From the NCBI GenBank assembly GCA_027315345.1, contig DAHUYE010000043.1:1-64000 (forward strand): a stretch of 64,000 nucleotides of DNA. Reading direction: 5' to 3'. The notes beneath the pieces were generated by a model. The model was not told the origin of the DNA. It did not search any database and worked only from the letters and a program-made list of their open reading frames with translations. The position numbers were made by a program, and so were the translations under genes. This DNA is from Actinomycetota bacterium. GTDB taxonomy: Bacteria > Actinomycetota > Acidimicrobiia > Acidimicrobiales > JAJPHE01. Below are positions 37,307-46,087 of this stretch, piece by piece; position 1 is the first letter of the stretch; each line of letters begins with the position of its first letter.

Positions 37307-40093
37307 ATGACCAAACCAGGGCTCACAATTTCGGCGCAGGCCAAGGTGATGGGTTTGTCCGGCACGCTCGCCGCCCTGGCCGGGGCCGCCCTGTGGCTCG
37401 CCATCCGATCCGCCGGAACGATTCACTCGCCCATCTCGATCCCGTGGTGGGGCTTTGCCCTGGGCTTCCTGGCCACCGAGGTCCTGGTCTTCCACGTCGA
37501 GATCCGCCAGGAGGCGCACTCCTTCAGCTTGAGCGAGTTGCCCCTGGTCATCGGCTTCTTCTTCGCCTCACCCTGGACGTTGATGGCCGGTCGCCTGCTC
37601 GCCCACCTCATCTACCGGTCGGTTGTCCGCCGACAGACGCCACTCAAGCTGGTCTTCAACCTGAGCTCCTTCGCGGCGGAGACAGGCGTGGCCCTGTTCG
37701 TGTTCCACGCCCTCAGCAACGGGGACCCTCCCACCGCCCCGCGCTCCTGCCTGGCCATCCTGGCGGCGGTACTGGTGGCCGACACCCTCAGCACGTTCTC
37801 GGTGACGGCCGCCATCCGATTGTACGGCGGGGACACTCGGATCGTCACGATCATGCTGACGGCGGCGGTGACGGCCGGGGCCAACTCCAGCCTCGCTGTT
37901 CTGGCCGCCATCGTCCTGTGGGACAGCCCCTGGGCCATCGTACTCTTCGGCATGGTTGCCACCGCCGTCGCCCTGGCCTACCGGGGCTACGCCGGACTGC
38001 GCCAGCGCTACTCGAGCCTGCAGCTGCTCTATGACTTCACCAAGATGGTCGTGGCCTCCGTCACGGCCGAGCAGGTCATGGACGAGGTCCTGACCGAGGC
38101 CCGAAAGCTGCTGCGGGCCGAGCGGGCCGAGGTCTTCCTGCTGGACGAGGAGACCGGTACCTGCCGTCACCGCATCCGCAGCGATGACGCCGTCTCGCCC
38201 GGTCCCCTCCAGCCCACCGACTCCCCGGTGGGGCTGGAGTCGACCTGGGTGTGGGAAGAGGCGGTGGACCACCGCCGTCCGGTGGTGGTGTCCCAGTCCG
38301 GGCGGGGCCACTCCAGCGGCCAGTTCCTGGATCTGGTAGAAGCCAAGGATGCCATCGTGGCACCGCTCCTAGCCGAGGGTCGGGTGGTGGGGGTCATTCT
38401 GGTGGCCAACCGGATGGGCACCGTGAGCAGCTTCGACCAGGACGACCTGCAGCTCTTCGCCACCCTGGCCAACCACGCCAGCGTCGCCTTCGAGAATGGC
38501 CGCTTGGTCGACCAACTGCGCCGAGAGGCGGACGAGCGGCGTCACGAGGCGCTGCACGACTCCCTCACCGGCCTGGCCAACCGCACCTTGTTCCTCCAGC
38601 GGGTCGGGGAGCTGGGCAGCACCCGGGCTCGGGGCGACCAGCGCATGGCCGCGGTCATGCTGATGGACCTGGACCGCTTCAAGGAGGTCAACGACACCCT
38701 CGGCCACCACAATGGGGACCTCCTCCTGCGGGAGGTGGCCAACCGGATCGTGGCCACCCTGCGCCATGAGGACACCGTGGCCCGGCTGGGCGGGGACGAG
38801 TTCGCCATCCTGCTTCCTCACCTCACCTCGGTGGACCAAGCCCTCTCCAGCGCCCAGCGCATTGTCGAGGCCCTGCAGCAGAGCTTCAGCCTGGACCAGC
38901 TCTCCGTCGACGTGGGCGCCAGCATCGGCATCGCCATCAGCCCCGCCGACGGAGACGACGCCGCCACCCTGCTGCAGCGGGCCGACGTGGCCATGTACGA
39001 GGCCAAGGGCGCCAGCCACCCGGTCATGCTCTACTCCCCGGAGCGGGACAACTACAGCCCCAAGCGCCTGACCATGGCCGCCGAGTTGCGCCAGGCCCTG
39101 GCCGACGGGGAAATCGTCGTCTACCACCAGCCCAAGGCCCGTCTGTCCGACGGCGTCCTCATCGGCACGGAGGCACTGGTCCGGTGGCGCCATCCCCAGA
39201 ACGGCCTGATCGGGCCGGACGAGTTCATCCCCGTGGCCGAACAGACCGGGCTCATCGAGCCGCTCACCTTCTACGTCCTCCAGTCGGCCCTGGAACAGTG
39301 CCGGCAGTGGAACAACGCCGGCCATGACGTCGGGGTGGCGGTCAACCTCTCCGTGCGCAGCCTGCTCGATCCCGATCTGTCGTCCCGGGTGGAGGCCCTC
39401 CTGGCCCAGACCGGAGTGGCCGGGTCACGCCTGACCCTGGAGATCACCGAGTCGGGCGTCATGGCCGATCCCACCCGGGCCATCGCCATGCTCGAGCGCC
39501 TGGCCGCCACCGGGGTCAAACTGTCGGTGGACGACTTCGGGACCGGATACTCATCGCTGTCCTATCTGCGCCGCCTGCCCGTCCACGAGGTCAAGGTGGA
39601 CCGCTCCTTCGTCTTCCGCATGGCCACCGATCCGAGCGACGCCACCATTGTCCAGTCCATCATCGAGCTGGGCCGCAACCTCGGCCTGCGCACGGTGGCC
39701 GAGGGGGTCGAGGACCAGATCTCCTGGGAGCTGCTGCGGGGCATGGGCTGCGACGTGGCCCAGGGCTATCTGCTCAGCAAGCCCGTACCGGCTCAGGCCA
39801 TCACCCGCTGGCTCGATGATGTGCGCCGGGCCTCCTTCACCTCCAGCGAAGCGGCTCCGGACCTGCCCGCCCCCACCGACGCCGGCCTGGTCCCTGCCAC
39901 CGTGCCCACCGGACTGACGGCCGCCGCCGGCCTGAGCAGCGCCGCCGCCGGCCTGAGGGCCGCCGCTGTGATGGCGGAAGCGGAAGCCGAAGCCGAAGAG
40001 CCGGGCTGTGACATCGTTCCCATCACCGGCCGGCGGCTGGTCCCGGCCAACGGGCCGAGCCTGCCCGGGGCGAACCGGGTCCTGCTCCGGTAG
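37307..40093 (+). CDS. Diguanylate cyclase/phosphodiesterase: N-terminal multi-TM sensor, GAF, GGDEF, EAL
   Basis: Several TM helices, GAF-like TAEQVMDEVLTEARKLLRAERAEVFLLDEE, LGGDEFAILLP, GTEALVRWRHPQNGLIGPDEFIPVAEQTG, VDDFGTGYSSLSYL. Confidence 0.93.
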   Translation: MTKPGLTISAQAKVMGLSGTLAALAGAALWLAIRSAGTIHSPISIPWWGFALGFLATEVLVFHVEIRQEAHSFSLSELPLVIGFFFASPWTLMAGRLLAHLIYRSVVRRQTPLKLVFNLSSFAAETGVALFVFHALSNGDPPTAPRSCLAILAAVLVADTLSTFSVTAAIRLYGGDTRIVTIMLTAAVTAGANSSLAVLAAIVLWDSPWAIVLFGMVATAVALAYRGYAGLRQRYSSLQLLYDFTKMVVASVTAEQVMDEVLTEARKLLRAERAEVFLLDEETGTCRHRIRSDDAVSPGPLQPTDSPVGLESTWVWEEAVDHRRPVVVSQSGRGHSSGQFLDLVEAKDAIVAPLLAEGRVVGVILVANRMGTVSSFDQDDLQLFATLANHASVAFENGRLVDQLRREADERRHEALHDSLTGLANRTLFLQRVGELGSTRARGDQRMAAVMLMDLDRFKEVNDTLGHHNGDLLLREVANRIVATLRHEDTVARLGGDEFAILLPHLTSVDQALSSAQRIVEALQQSFSLDQLSVDVGASIGIAISPADGDDAATLLQRADVAMYEAKGASHPVMLYSPERDNYSPKRLTMAAELRQALADGEIVVYHQPKARLSDGVLIGTEALVRWRHPQNGLIGPDEFIPVAEQTGLIEPLTFYVLQSALEQCRQWNNAGHDVGVAVNLSVRSLLDPDLSSRVEALLAQTGVAGSRLTLEITESGVMADPTRAIAMLERLAATGVKLSVDDFGTGYSSLSYLRRLPVHEVKVDRSFVFRMATDPSDATIVQSIIELGRNLGLRTVAEGVEDQISWELLRGMGCDVAQGYLLSKPVPAQAITRWLDDVRRASFTSSEAAPDLPAPTDAGLVPATVPTGLTAAAGLSSAAAGLRAAAVMAEAEAEAEEPGCDIVPITGRRLVPANGPSLPGANRVLLR

Positions 40094-40096
40094 GAC

Positions 40097-41131
40097 TCAG
40101 CCGCCGGCATTGACTTCTCCGACCAGATCCATGAGCAGACCGAGGGTGTCCAGGCGTCCGCTCATGCCCTCCCCGGCCGGGTTGACCCGCAGGGTGGTGA
40201 CCCCGGCCTCGGCGTAGAGGACGAGACGCTCCTTCACCATGGCCGGGGTGCCGAGCAGGTTGGTGCGCCGGCCGATCTCGGTGGGAACGGCGGCGGCGGC
40301 CGCCTCCCGGTCCCCGGACAGCCACAGCCTCTGCACCTCGGCCGCCTCCTCGGCATAGCCCTGACGGGCGAAGGCGTCCTTGTAGAAGTTCTGGCTCGGT
40401 GAGCCCATGGCGCCGAAGGTGAAGGCGTAGCCGCGGGCATGGCGGGCGGCTGCCTCCTCCACATCGTCGGTGAACTCGACCGCCACCGGGACGGTCAGCT
40501 CGATGTCGGACAGGGAGCGGCCGGCCGATTCGGCCCCGGCCCGGATGGGGTCGAGGAACACCGGGGCGGTCTCGGGCATGAAGGAGGTGCCGATCCAACC
40601 GTCGGCCACCTCACCGGTCAAACGCAGGTTGGCCGGTCCCAGCGAGGCGATGAAGACGGGCACCGCCGCCGGCTGGGCACTGACCCGGATGGAGCGGCCG
40701 GGTCCATCCGGAAGCGGCAGCCGATACAACTCGCCCTGGTGGGCCACCCGCTCCCCGGCCACCACCTGACGGAGGATCTCGATGGTCTCCCGCGTGCGGG
40801 CCAGCGGACGCTCGAAGCGCACCCCGTGCCATCCCTCCATGACCTGGGGGCCGCTGGTGCCCAGGCCCAGGATGAAGCGGCCGGCGGAAAGGGCCTGCAT
40901 GGACAGGGCCGACATCCCGAGCAGGGCGGGACTGCGGGAGCCGAGCTGAACGATGGCGGTACCGAGGCGGATGCGGCTGGTGCGGGCGGCCAGGAAGGCC
41001 AGGGGGGTCAGGGCGTCGTAACCCCAGGCCTCCACGCTCCAGGCCGAGTCCACCCCCAGCCTCTCGGCTTCGACCACGAAATCGGCGGCACCGGCCCCCA
41101 GCCCGGCGGCCACGCCGATCTTCAAGCTCAC
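40097..41131 (-). CDS. LLM class (F420-dependent-like) oxidoreductase
   Basis: AERLGVDSAWSVEAWGYDALTPLAFLAARTSRIRLGTAIVQLGSRSPALLGMSALSMQALSAGRFILGLGTSGPQV. Confidence 0.9.
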   Translation of the reverse strand: MSLKIGVAAGLGAGAADFVVEAERLGVDSAWSVEAWGYDALTPLAFLAARTSRIRLGTAIVQLGSRSPALLGMSALSMQALSAGRFILGLGTSGPQVMEGWHGVRFERPLARTRETIEILRQVVAGERVAHQGELYRLPLPDGPGRSIRVSAQPAAVPVFIASLGPANLRLTGEVADGWIGTSFMPETAPVFLDPIRAGAESAGRSLSDIELTVPVAVEFTDDVEEAAARHARGYAFTFGAMGSPSQNFYKDAFARQGYAEEAAEVQRLWLSGDREAAAAAVPTEIGRRTNLLGTPAMVKERLVLYAEAGVTTLRVNPAGEGMSGRLDTLGLLMDLVGEVNAGG

Positions 41132-41640
41132 GGGGCCGCCCCCTCGGCCAGGGCCTTGATGCCCTCCAGGGTCGCCCTCATGTTGCGTTCGTGTTCGGCC
41201 AGCCGGCTGGCCACGATCCGCTCTTCGAGTTCCGGCCTGCGCTCGATGGCGGCGGTCAGTCCCGACGGTCCCGGGCCCATGACCGCCCGCTGGCGGACGA
41301 TGACCGCCCCGGAAGCAGCCCCGGCCGGCTCGATCTCGAAGCACCAGGTGGCGGCGGGGTTGTCGGCGTCCTCCACCGCCCAGGCGAAGCGCCGGCCCGG
41401 ATCACAGGCCACCACGATCGAGGTGGTGTGCCATTCCCCGATGGCGGGGTGGTGGTTGTGCCCGAGGATGCGGGCCCCTAGGGCGGGGCCGGGGGCCTCG
41501 GGGTCCCAGCGCCCCTCCTGGAACTCCTGGCTGAACCGGGCCGGCAGGGCCGGATCGCTCACCAGGCCCCAGACCACCGCCACCGGAGCGGCCACCTCTA
41601 TCTCCACTTCGACCGTGGGTTGATCGGCCATACGGGTCAT
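41128..41640 (-). CDS. SRPBCC family protein
   Basis: VEVEIEVAAPVAVVWGLVSDPALPARFSQEFQEGRW...RRFAWAVEDADNPAATWCFEIEPAG. Confidence 0.85.
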   Translation of the reverse strand: MTRMADQPTVEVEIEVAAPVAVVWGLVSDPALPARFSQEFQEGRWDPEAPGPALGARILGHNHHPAIGEWHTTSIVVACDPGRRFAWAVEDADNPAATWCFEIEPAGAASGAVIVRQRAVMGPGPSGLTAAIERRPELEERIVASRLAEHERNMRATLEGIKALAEGAAP

Positions 41641-41799
41641 GGTTCCTCCTCCCGCACCGTAGGACCTCATTCAAGAGGAACGGCCCGGCTCCCGGGGCGA
41701 CCGTGGGATGTCCGCGTGCATGACCGGCGGCCGATTTGGGAAAACCTGGGCGGAGAGTGCGGACCGTCCGTAACTCTGAGCGAGGAGGAAGAGGCGTCC

Positions 41800-42615
41800 A
41801 TGGCCGCCGATCTGAGCGAGGATTTCGAAGAGCAGGTCGAACGACTCCACGCCGAGATTGAGCTTCTCCGGGACCTGAGCGAGGTCACCCGGCTGGTGAG
41901 CGAACCCGACCCCGCCCGGGGCATCCTGGAGCGGATCTGCGCCCTGGCCGGAACCTCCCTGCCCGGCTGTGAGGTGGGCATGTCCCTGGGGGGTCAGGTC
42001 CGGGACCTCGAGTCCGGAGCCTCCTCCAGCGAGCGGGCCGAGCGGCTCGACCGGGCCCAGCGGGCCGCGGGGGAGGGCCCCTGCCTTTCCGCTCTGGCCG
42101 ATCAGACCCCCCATGAGGCCGTCGGGGGCGAACTCACCGAGCGCTGGCCGGCCTTCGGGCCGGTGGCGACCGCCGACGGGGTCGAGGCCGTCCTGGCCGT
42201 CCCCTTTCTGGTCGAGGGCCGCTCCCGGGGCGCCCTCAACGTCTACGCCATGGACGCCGCCCGGCTCGATGACCGGGCCCGCCGGCTGACCTCATTGCTG
42301 GCCGAGCCGGCCGCCGCCGCCCTGGCCAACGCCCAGCTGTACCACCGCAGCGCCGAGCTGGCCCGGAACCTCTCCATCGCCATGGAGTCGCGCGGTGTCA
42401 TCGAGCAGGCCAAGGGGATCATCATGTTCCGGAGGCGCTGCAGCGAGGACGACGCCTTCGCCCGCCTGCGCCAGGTGTCCCAGGACCACAACATCAAAGT
42501 CCGCGATCTGGCCCAGCAGGTGGTCAGCCACGCCGCCGCCTTCCCGGCCGAGGGAACGGCGCCCCCGGCCCCGCTGGCCGAACTGCTCCGCCCGGCCGAG
42601 GACGCCATGGACTGA
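41800..42615 (+). CDS. GAF and ANTAR domain protein
   Basis: GAF region plus ANTAR: AMESRGVIEQAKGIIMFRRRCSEDDAFARLRQVSQDHNIKVRDLAQQVV; GAGGAGGAAGAG RBS-like tract. Confidence 0.92.
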   Translation: MAADLSEDFEEQVERLHAEIELLRDLSEVTRLVSEPDPARGILERICALAGTSLPGCEVGMSLGGQVRDLESGASSSERAERLDRAQRAAGEGPCLSALADQTPHEAVGGELTERWPAFGPVATADGVEAVLAVPFLVEGRSRGALNVYAMDAARLDDRARRLTSLLAEPAAAALANAQLYHRSAELARNLSIAMESRGVIEQAKGIIMFRRRCSEDDAFARLRQVSQDHNIKVRDLAQQVVSHAAAFPAEGTAPPAPLAELLRPAEDAMD

Positions 42616-42681
42616 CCGCCTCTGGGTGGCGGGCGGTCCACGGGCAGGCCGCCGGCCGCGGGAGAGCGCGGCCGGCGGAGC

Positions 42682-43950
42682 TCAACCGGTGATGCGGGTG
42701 ACCTCGGGTACGGCCGAACCGATCTCCCCGATCGCCATCACCTGGACGGTGCTACCGGTGTGGGTGGCGTTGACCACGTCACCGTCACCGACATAGATGC
42801 CGACGTGGTAGATCGAGCCGCCCGACGACCAGAAGACCAGGTCCCCGGGGGCGGCCTGGGAGAGTGGGACGTGGGAGCCGGCGTCGTACTGGCCGGCGGC
42901 GGTGCGGGGCAGGGTGACCCCCTGTTCCTCGAAGGCCCGGTAGACCAGGCCCGAACAGTCATAGGCGCCCAGGCCCGAGGCCCCGTAGGAGTAGGGCTTT
43001 CCCTGCTGGGAAAGGGCGAACTTCTCGGCCCGCTGGGTCAGGCTGGGCGGGGCCGGGGACGGGGCTGGAGCCGGGCCCGAGGCGGCCGAGGAGCTGTAGA
43101 CAGGAGGAAGGGATACCTCCGCCATGGCCGTGAAGACACCCGGCGGGGTGGATCCGTCCGAGCCGAAGGCCCGGACCTCACCGGCCCCGTCCACCAGCCA
43201 GTAGCCGTTGGAGTCGTCGGCCGCCACCAACTGGTCCACGGGGGTGCCCGACCCGGCCGGGGCTCCCGAGCCCAGGAAAGTGGCGTCCCCGTAGTTGAAG
43301 ACACCCCCGTCGGCGGCGTAGAGCCAATACCCCCTGCCGTCGGCGGTGGGGGTGATGCCGGTGACCGGGGCGGAGAGCTTCTTGGCCCCGGCCGAGCCGA
43401 AGAAGCCGGCATCACCGAAAGTGAACACCCCTCCGTCGGAGGCGACCAGCCAGTAGCCCCGGCCGTCGCTGGTGGGGGCTATGGCGATGACCGGGCTGGC
43501 CAGGTGCTCGGCCCCGGTGGAGCCGTAGAAGCCGGCGTCCCCGTAGCTGAAGACGCCTCCGTCGGAGGCGACCAGCCAGTAGCCCTTACCGTCGGCGGTG
43601 GCGGCCATGCCGACTACGGGATGGGTGATGCCCTGGGGCGAGCCGTAACCGGTGGCGTCACCGAAGGCGGTCACCCGTCCGCCGCTCTCGGCCAGCCAGT
43701 AGCCGCTGCCGTCCGGGGTGGGGACGATGGCCGCCACATAGGCGCCCGAATCGGGCGTGTCGGAACCGAGGGACTGAGCCCCTCCTACGGCGTCGACGTG
43801 ACCGCCGCTATGTGCCATCCAATAGGACGGGGCCTGATCGGCAACAACTGGTGTCGTGCCGCTGAAGCTGAGGGTGACCGTTCCGGCCGCAAAGCCGGCT
43901 GCGCCCAAGAGGAAACGGGCCACCCGATGTCTGGAGTGGTGCTTGCGCAT
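42682..43950 (-). CDS. NlpC/P60 family peptidase with N-terminal GYWLVASDGG-type repeats
   Basis: Repeats such as GKGYWLVASDGGVFSYGDAGFYGSTGAEHL, then GKPYSYGASGLGAYDCSGLVYRAFEEQGVTLPRTAAGQYDAG...DLVFWSSGGSIYHVGIYVGDG. Confidence 0.92.
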   Translation of the reverse strand: MRKHHSRHRVARFLLGAAGFAAGTVTLSFSGTTPVVADQAPSYWMAHSGGHVDAVGGAQSLGSDTPDSGAYVAAIVPTPDGSGYWLAESGGRVTAFGDATGYGSPQGITHPVVGMAATADGKGYWLVASDGGVFSYGDAGFYGSTGAEHLASPVIAIAPTSDGRGYWLVASDGGVFTFGDAGFFGSAGAKKLSAPVTGITPTADGRGYWLYAADGGVFNYGDATFLGSGAPAGSGTPVDQLVAADDSNGYWLVDGAGEVRAFGSDGSTPPGVFTAMAEVSLPPVYSSSAASGPAPAPSPAPPSLTQRAEKFALSQQGKPYSYGASGLGAYDCSGLVYRAFEEQGVTLPRTAAGQYDAGSHVPLSQAAPGDLVFWSSGGSIYHVGIYVGDGDVVNATHTGSTVQVMAIGEIGSAVPEVTRITG

Positions 43951-44290
43951 CTCACGCCTCCTTGAGAAGTGGGCCGGGGACCCGGGCCCTTCAGGTGTGG
44001 TGGAGTGCGGGCAACCGCCTTTTGGCATTCAGCTCGCGACCGGACCGATTGCAGGTGCCGCCGCCGAGGGGCGTGGTTCCGTGATCGGGTCGGGACTCTC
44101 GTCCGTACGAGGTGCAGACGGAAAACCCTGGTTCTCTTCGGCTAGGCGATCACCTCATAGGGGGGGGCGCGCCGCACCAAGGCGCTGGGGTTGGGGGGGA
44201 CGACCGGGCAGAGGCGCGGCCGGGGGCGTATCGACTCCGTCAGGACCGAAGTCCCACGACGAAGTTCGTCACTCTAGGTGAATATCCTCC
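43951..44290 (-). ncRNA. Candidate structured 5' leader of the NlpC/P60 gene
   Basis: On the minus strand: UUCG tetraloop hairpin GGAC-UUCG-GUCC (44243-44254), palindrome GACGAA-c-TTCGTC (44258-44270), and overlapping alternative stems UCCGU/ACGGA versus CUCGU/ACGAG near 44095-44125. Confidence 0.3.
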
Positions 44291-44415
44291 AAAATCCAAC
44301 CTCGGCGGTTTGGGAAATCCCCCCGGCGGGTATGAAGCGGCGCCGCCGGCCGCACCGGTGGGCCGCCGCCCGGACCCCCAGCCGAAGGCGTGGCAGCCCT
44401 CCGGCCGGCCGGTGG

Positions 44416-44976
44416 TCAGTTGAGGGAGGGGTCCTCGGGGAAGGCGGCCAGCATGGCCAGGCTGGATCGCTTCTGGCGGCGCAGGACCGCCGGCCACAGG
44501 CCGGCCGGATCGGGGCCGAAGGCGTCCTCATCCTCCCGGCGCAGTACCAGCCACCCCCCGGCTTCCAGCTCGGTCTCGACCTGGCCCTCCCCCCAGCCGG
44601 CATAGCCGGCGAAGAGCCGCAGTCCCAGGCTGGCCTGGCCCAACTCGGCCACCGGCTTGTCCAGATTGACCGAGCCCACCGAGCCGAACAGGTGGCTCCA
44701 GCTGGGCCCGGACTCGGGGAAGGCCAGTTTGACCAGGCAGATGGCCGCCTCGGGCTGGACCGGGCCCCCGACGTGGACCGTCCCAGGTGGCAGGGCCAGG
44801 CCCTCCAGGTCGGGAAGGATGTCGGACGCCCGTACGTGGCTGGGCCGGTTGAGAACCACCCCGACCGCCCCGGTCTCGCTGTGTTCCAGCATGAGTACGA
44901 CCGTCCGGTCGAAATTGGGGTCCCGCATCACCGGGCTGGCCACCAGGAGGCGGCCAGTGAGCCTCCGCCCCACCAC
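44416..44976 (-). CDS. YqgE/AlgH family protein
   Basis: LTGRLLVASPVMRDPNFDRTVVLMLEHSETGAVGVVLNRPSHV...RLFAGYAGWGEGQVETELEAGGWLVL. Confidence 0.93.
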   Translation of the reverse strand: MVGRRLTGRLLVASPVMRDPNFDRTVVLMLEHSETGAVGVVLNRPSHVRASDILPDLEGLALPPGTVHVGGPVQPEAAICLVKLAFPESGPSWSHLFGSVGSVNLDKPVAELGQASLGLRLFAGYAGWGEGQVETELEAGGWLVLRREDEDAFGPDPAGLWPAVLRRQKRSSLAMLAAFPEDPSLN

Positions 44977-44999
44977 GGGCGTACCTTAGGGCGGGCAGC

Positions 45000-45034
45000 G
45001 CAAAGGGCCGGCGGGGGGGATGCCGGCCCTTTGC
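45000..45034. terminator. Perfect 13-bp-stem hairpin between cysH-like and yqgE-like genes
   Basis: gcaaagggccggc-gggggggat-gccggccctttgc; no clear U-tract on either strand. Confidence 0.65.
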
Positions 45035-45255
45035 TACCTACCTGGGGGTTCTACCGGAGGGGGGTCCGGGACCTCACCAGCAAGAGCAATTCAAACGCCT
45101 GGGACGTCATCTGTCCAACAGTTATTCGTGATACGCCTGATCCACTTGGAAGATAGGCCAGCTAGAGTGGGTTGGAGGCCCCTAAACGGTCAAGAACTCT
45201 TTTCCAAGATGTCAGTAAATGGCGCCGCCGGGCCGGAGCGCGGCAGCCCCAGGCC

Positions 45256-45918
45256 TCAGAGGTGGATTCCGCACTCGGTCTTGTCGGTGCCCGACCAGCG
45301 TCCGGCCCGGGGGTCCTCGCCCGGCCGGACAGCCCGGGTGGTGGGAGCGCAGCCGATGGAGAGGAATCCCTGGCTGGTGAGGGGATGGATGGGCAGGCCG
45401 TGGTCGACCACGTAGCCGGAGACGTCCCGGTCGGTCCAGGTGGCCAGGGGGTTCACCTTGACCAGGCCGCGGGCTTCGTCCCAGCCCACGATGGGCGCCT
45501 CGGCCCGGGTGGCGGCCTCGGCCCGCCGCAGGCCTGTCATCCAGGCCCCCCGGCCTTCCAGGGCCCGGGCCAGCGGGGCGACCTTGCGCAACTCACAGCA
45601 GCGTCCGGTGCCGCACGGCCACTCCTCAGCCCCCAGGGTGGGGCCGATGACCCGGAGGTTGAGGTCGTAGCGGCGCCGCACGGTTTCGACGTACTCGAGG
45701 GTCTCGGGGAAGTGGAACCCGGTATCCAGGAACACGACCTCGACCCCGGGGAACTGGCGGACGGCCACGTCGATGAGGACGCAGTCCTGGAAGGAGGAGG
45801 CCAGTACCAAAGAGGCCCCGAAGCGGTCGCGGGCCCAGCGCAGGACCGCCGCCGCCGAGGCGGTCTCGAACCGCCCGGAAATTCCGGCCAGCTCGGCTCC
45901 ATCCAGCAGCGTCATCAT
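45256..45918 (-). CDS. cysH: Phosphoadenylyl/adenylyl-sulfate reductase, Fe-S type
   Basis: LVLASSFQDCVLIDVAVRQFPGVEVVFLDTGFHFPETLEYVETVRRRY, CGTGRCCELRKV, IGCAPTTR, KTECGIH (CC...CxxC Fe-S cysteines). Confidence 0.93.
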   Translation of the reverse strand: MMTLLDGAELAGISGRFETASAAAVLRWARDRFGASLVLASSFQDCVLIDVAVRQFPGVEVVFLDTGFHFPETLEYVETVRRRYDLNLRVIGPTLGAEEWPCGTGRCCELRKVAPLARALEGRGAWMTGLRRAEAATRAEAPIVGWDEARGLVKVNPLATWTDRDVSGYVVDHGLPIHPLTSQGFLSIGCAPTTRAVRPGEDPRAGRWSGTDKTECGIHL

Positions 45919-45958
45919 GTCCGTCACGGCGTCTCTCCCCAGCGGGCGTCGGCCTATC

Positions 45959-45979
45959 TGAGCATTCCTGAGTATTCCA
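45959..45979. promoter_or_regulatory. Tandem direct repeat upstream of cysH, possible operator
   Basis: ctgagcattc/ctgagtattc c (minus strand GGAATACTCAGGAATGCTCAG), just upstream of or within the extended 5' end of the cysH ORF. Confidence 0.3.
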
Positions 45980-46087
45980 GTCAACTTTCTCAACAATCGG
46001 CGCGACGCCGGGGCCGCCCGAAGATTCCCGGCGCCCCTCCAACCGGTGCCCGCCGCCGGCCCGGGCCGGCATTAGGGTCCGGCCATC

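Noticed and set aside
43951-44290. Definite c-di-AMP (ydaO) riboswitch call
   Set aside because: Only a partial resemblance in the 3' half; the GGGGUGAA and 5' GCUGAA core elements were not found on the correct strand, so kept only as an unclassified structured leader.
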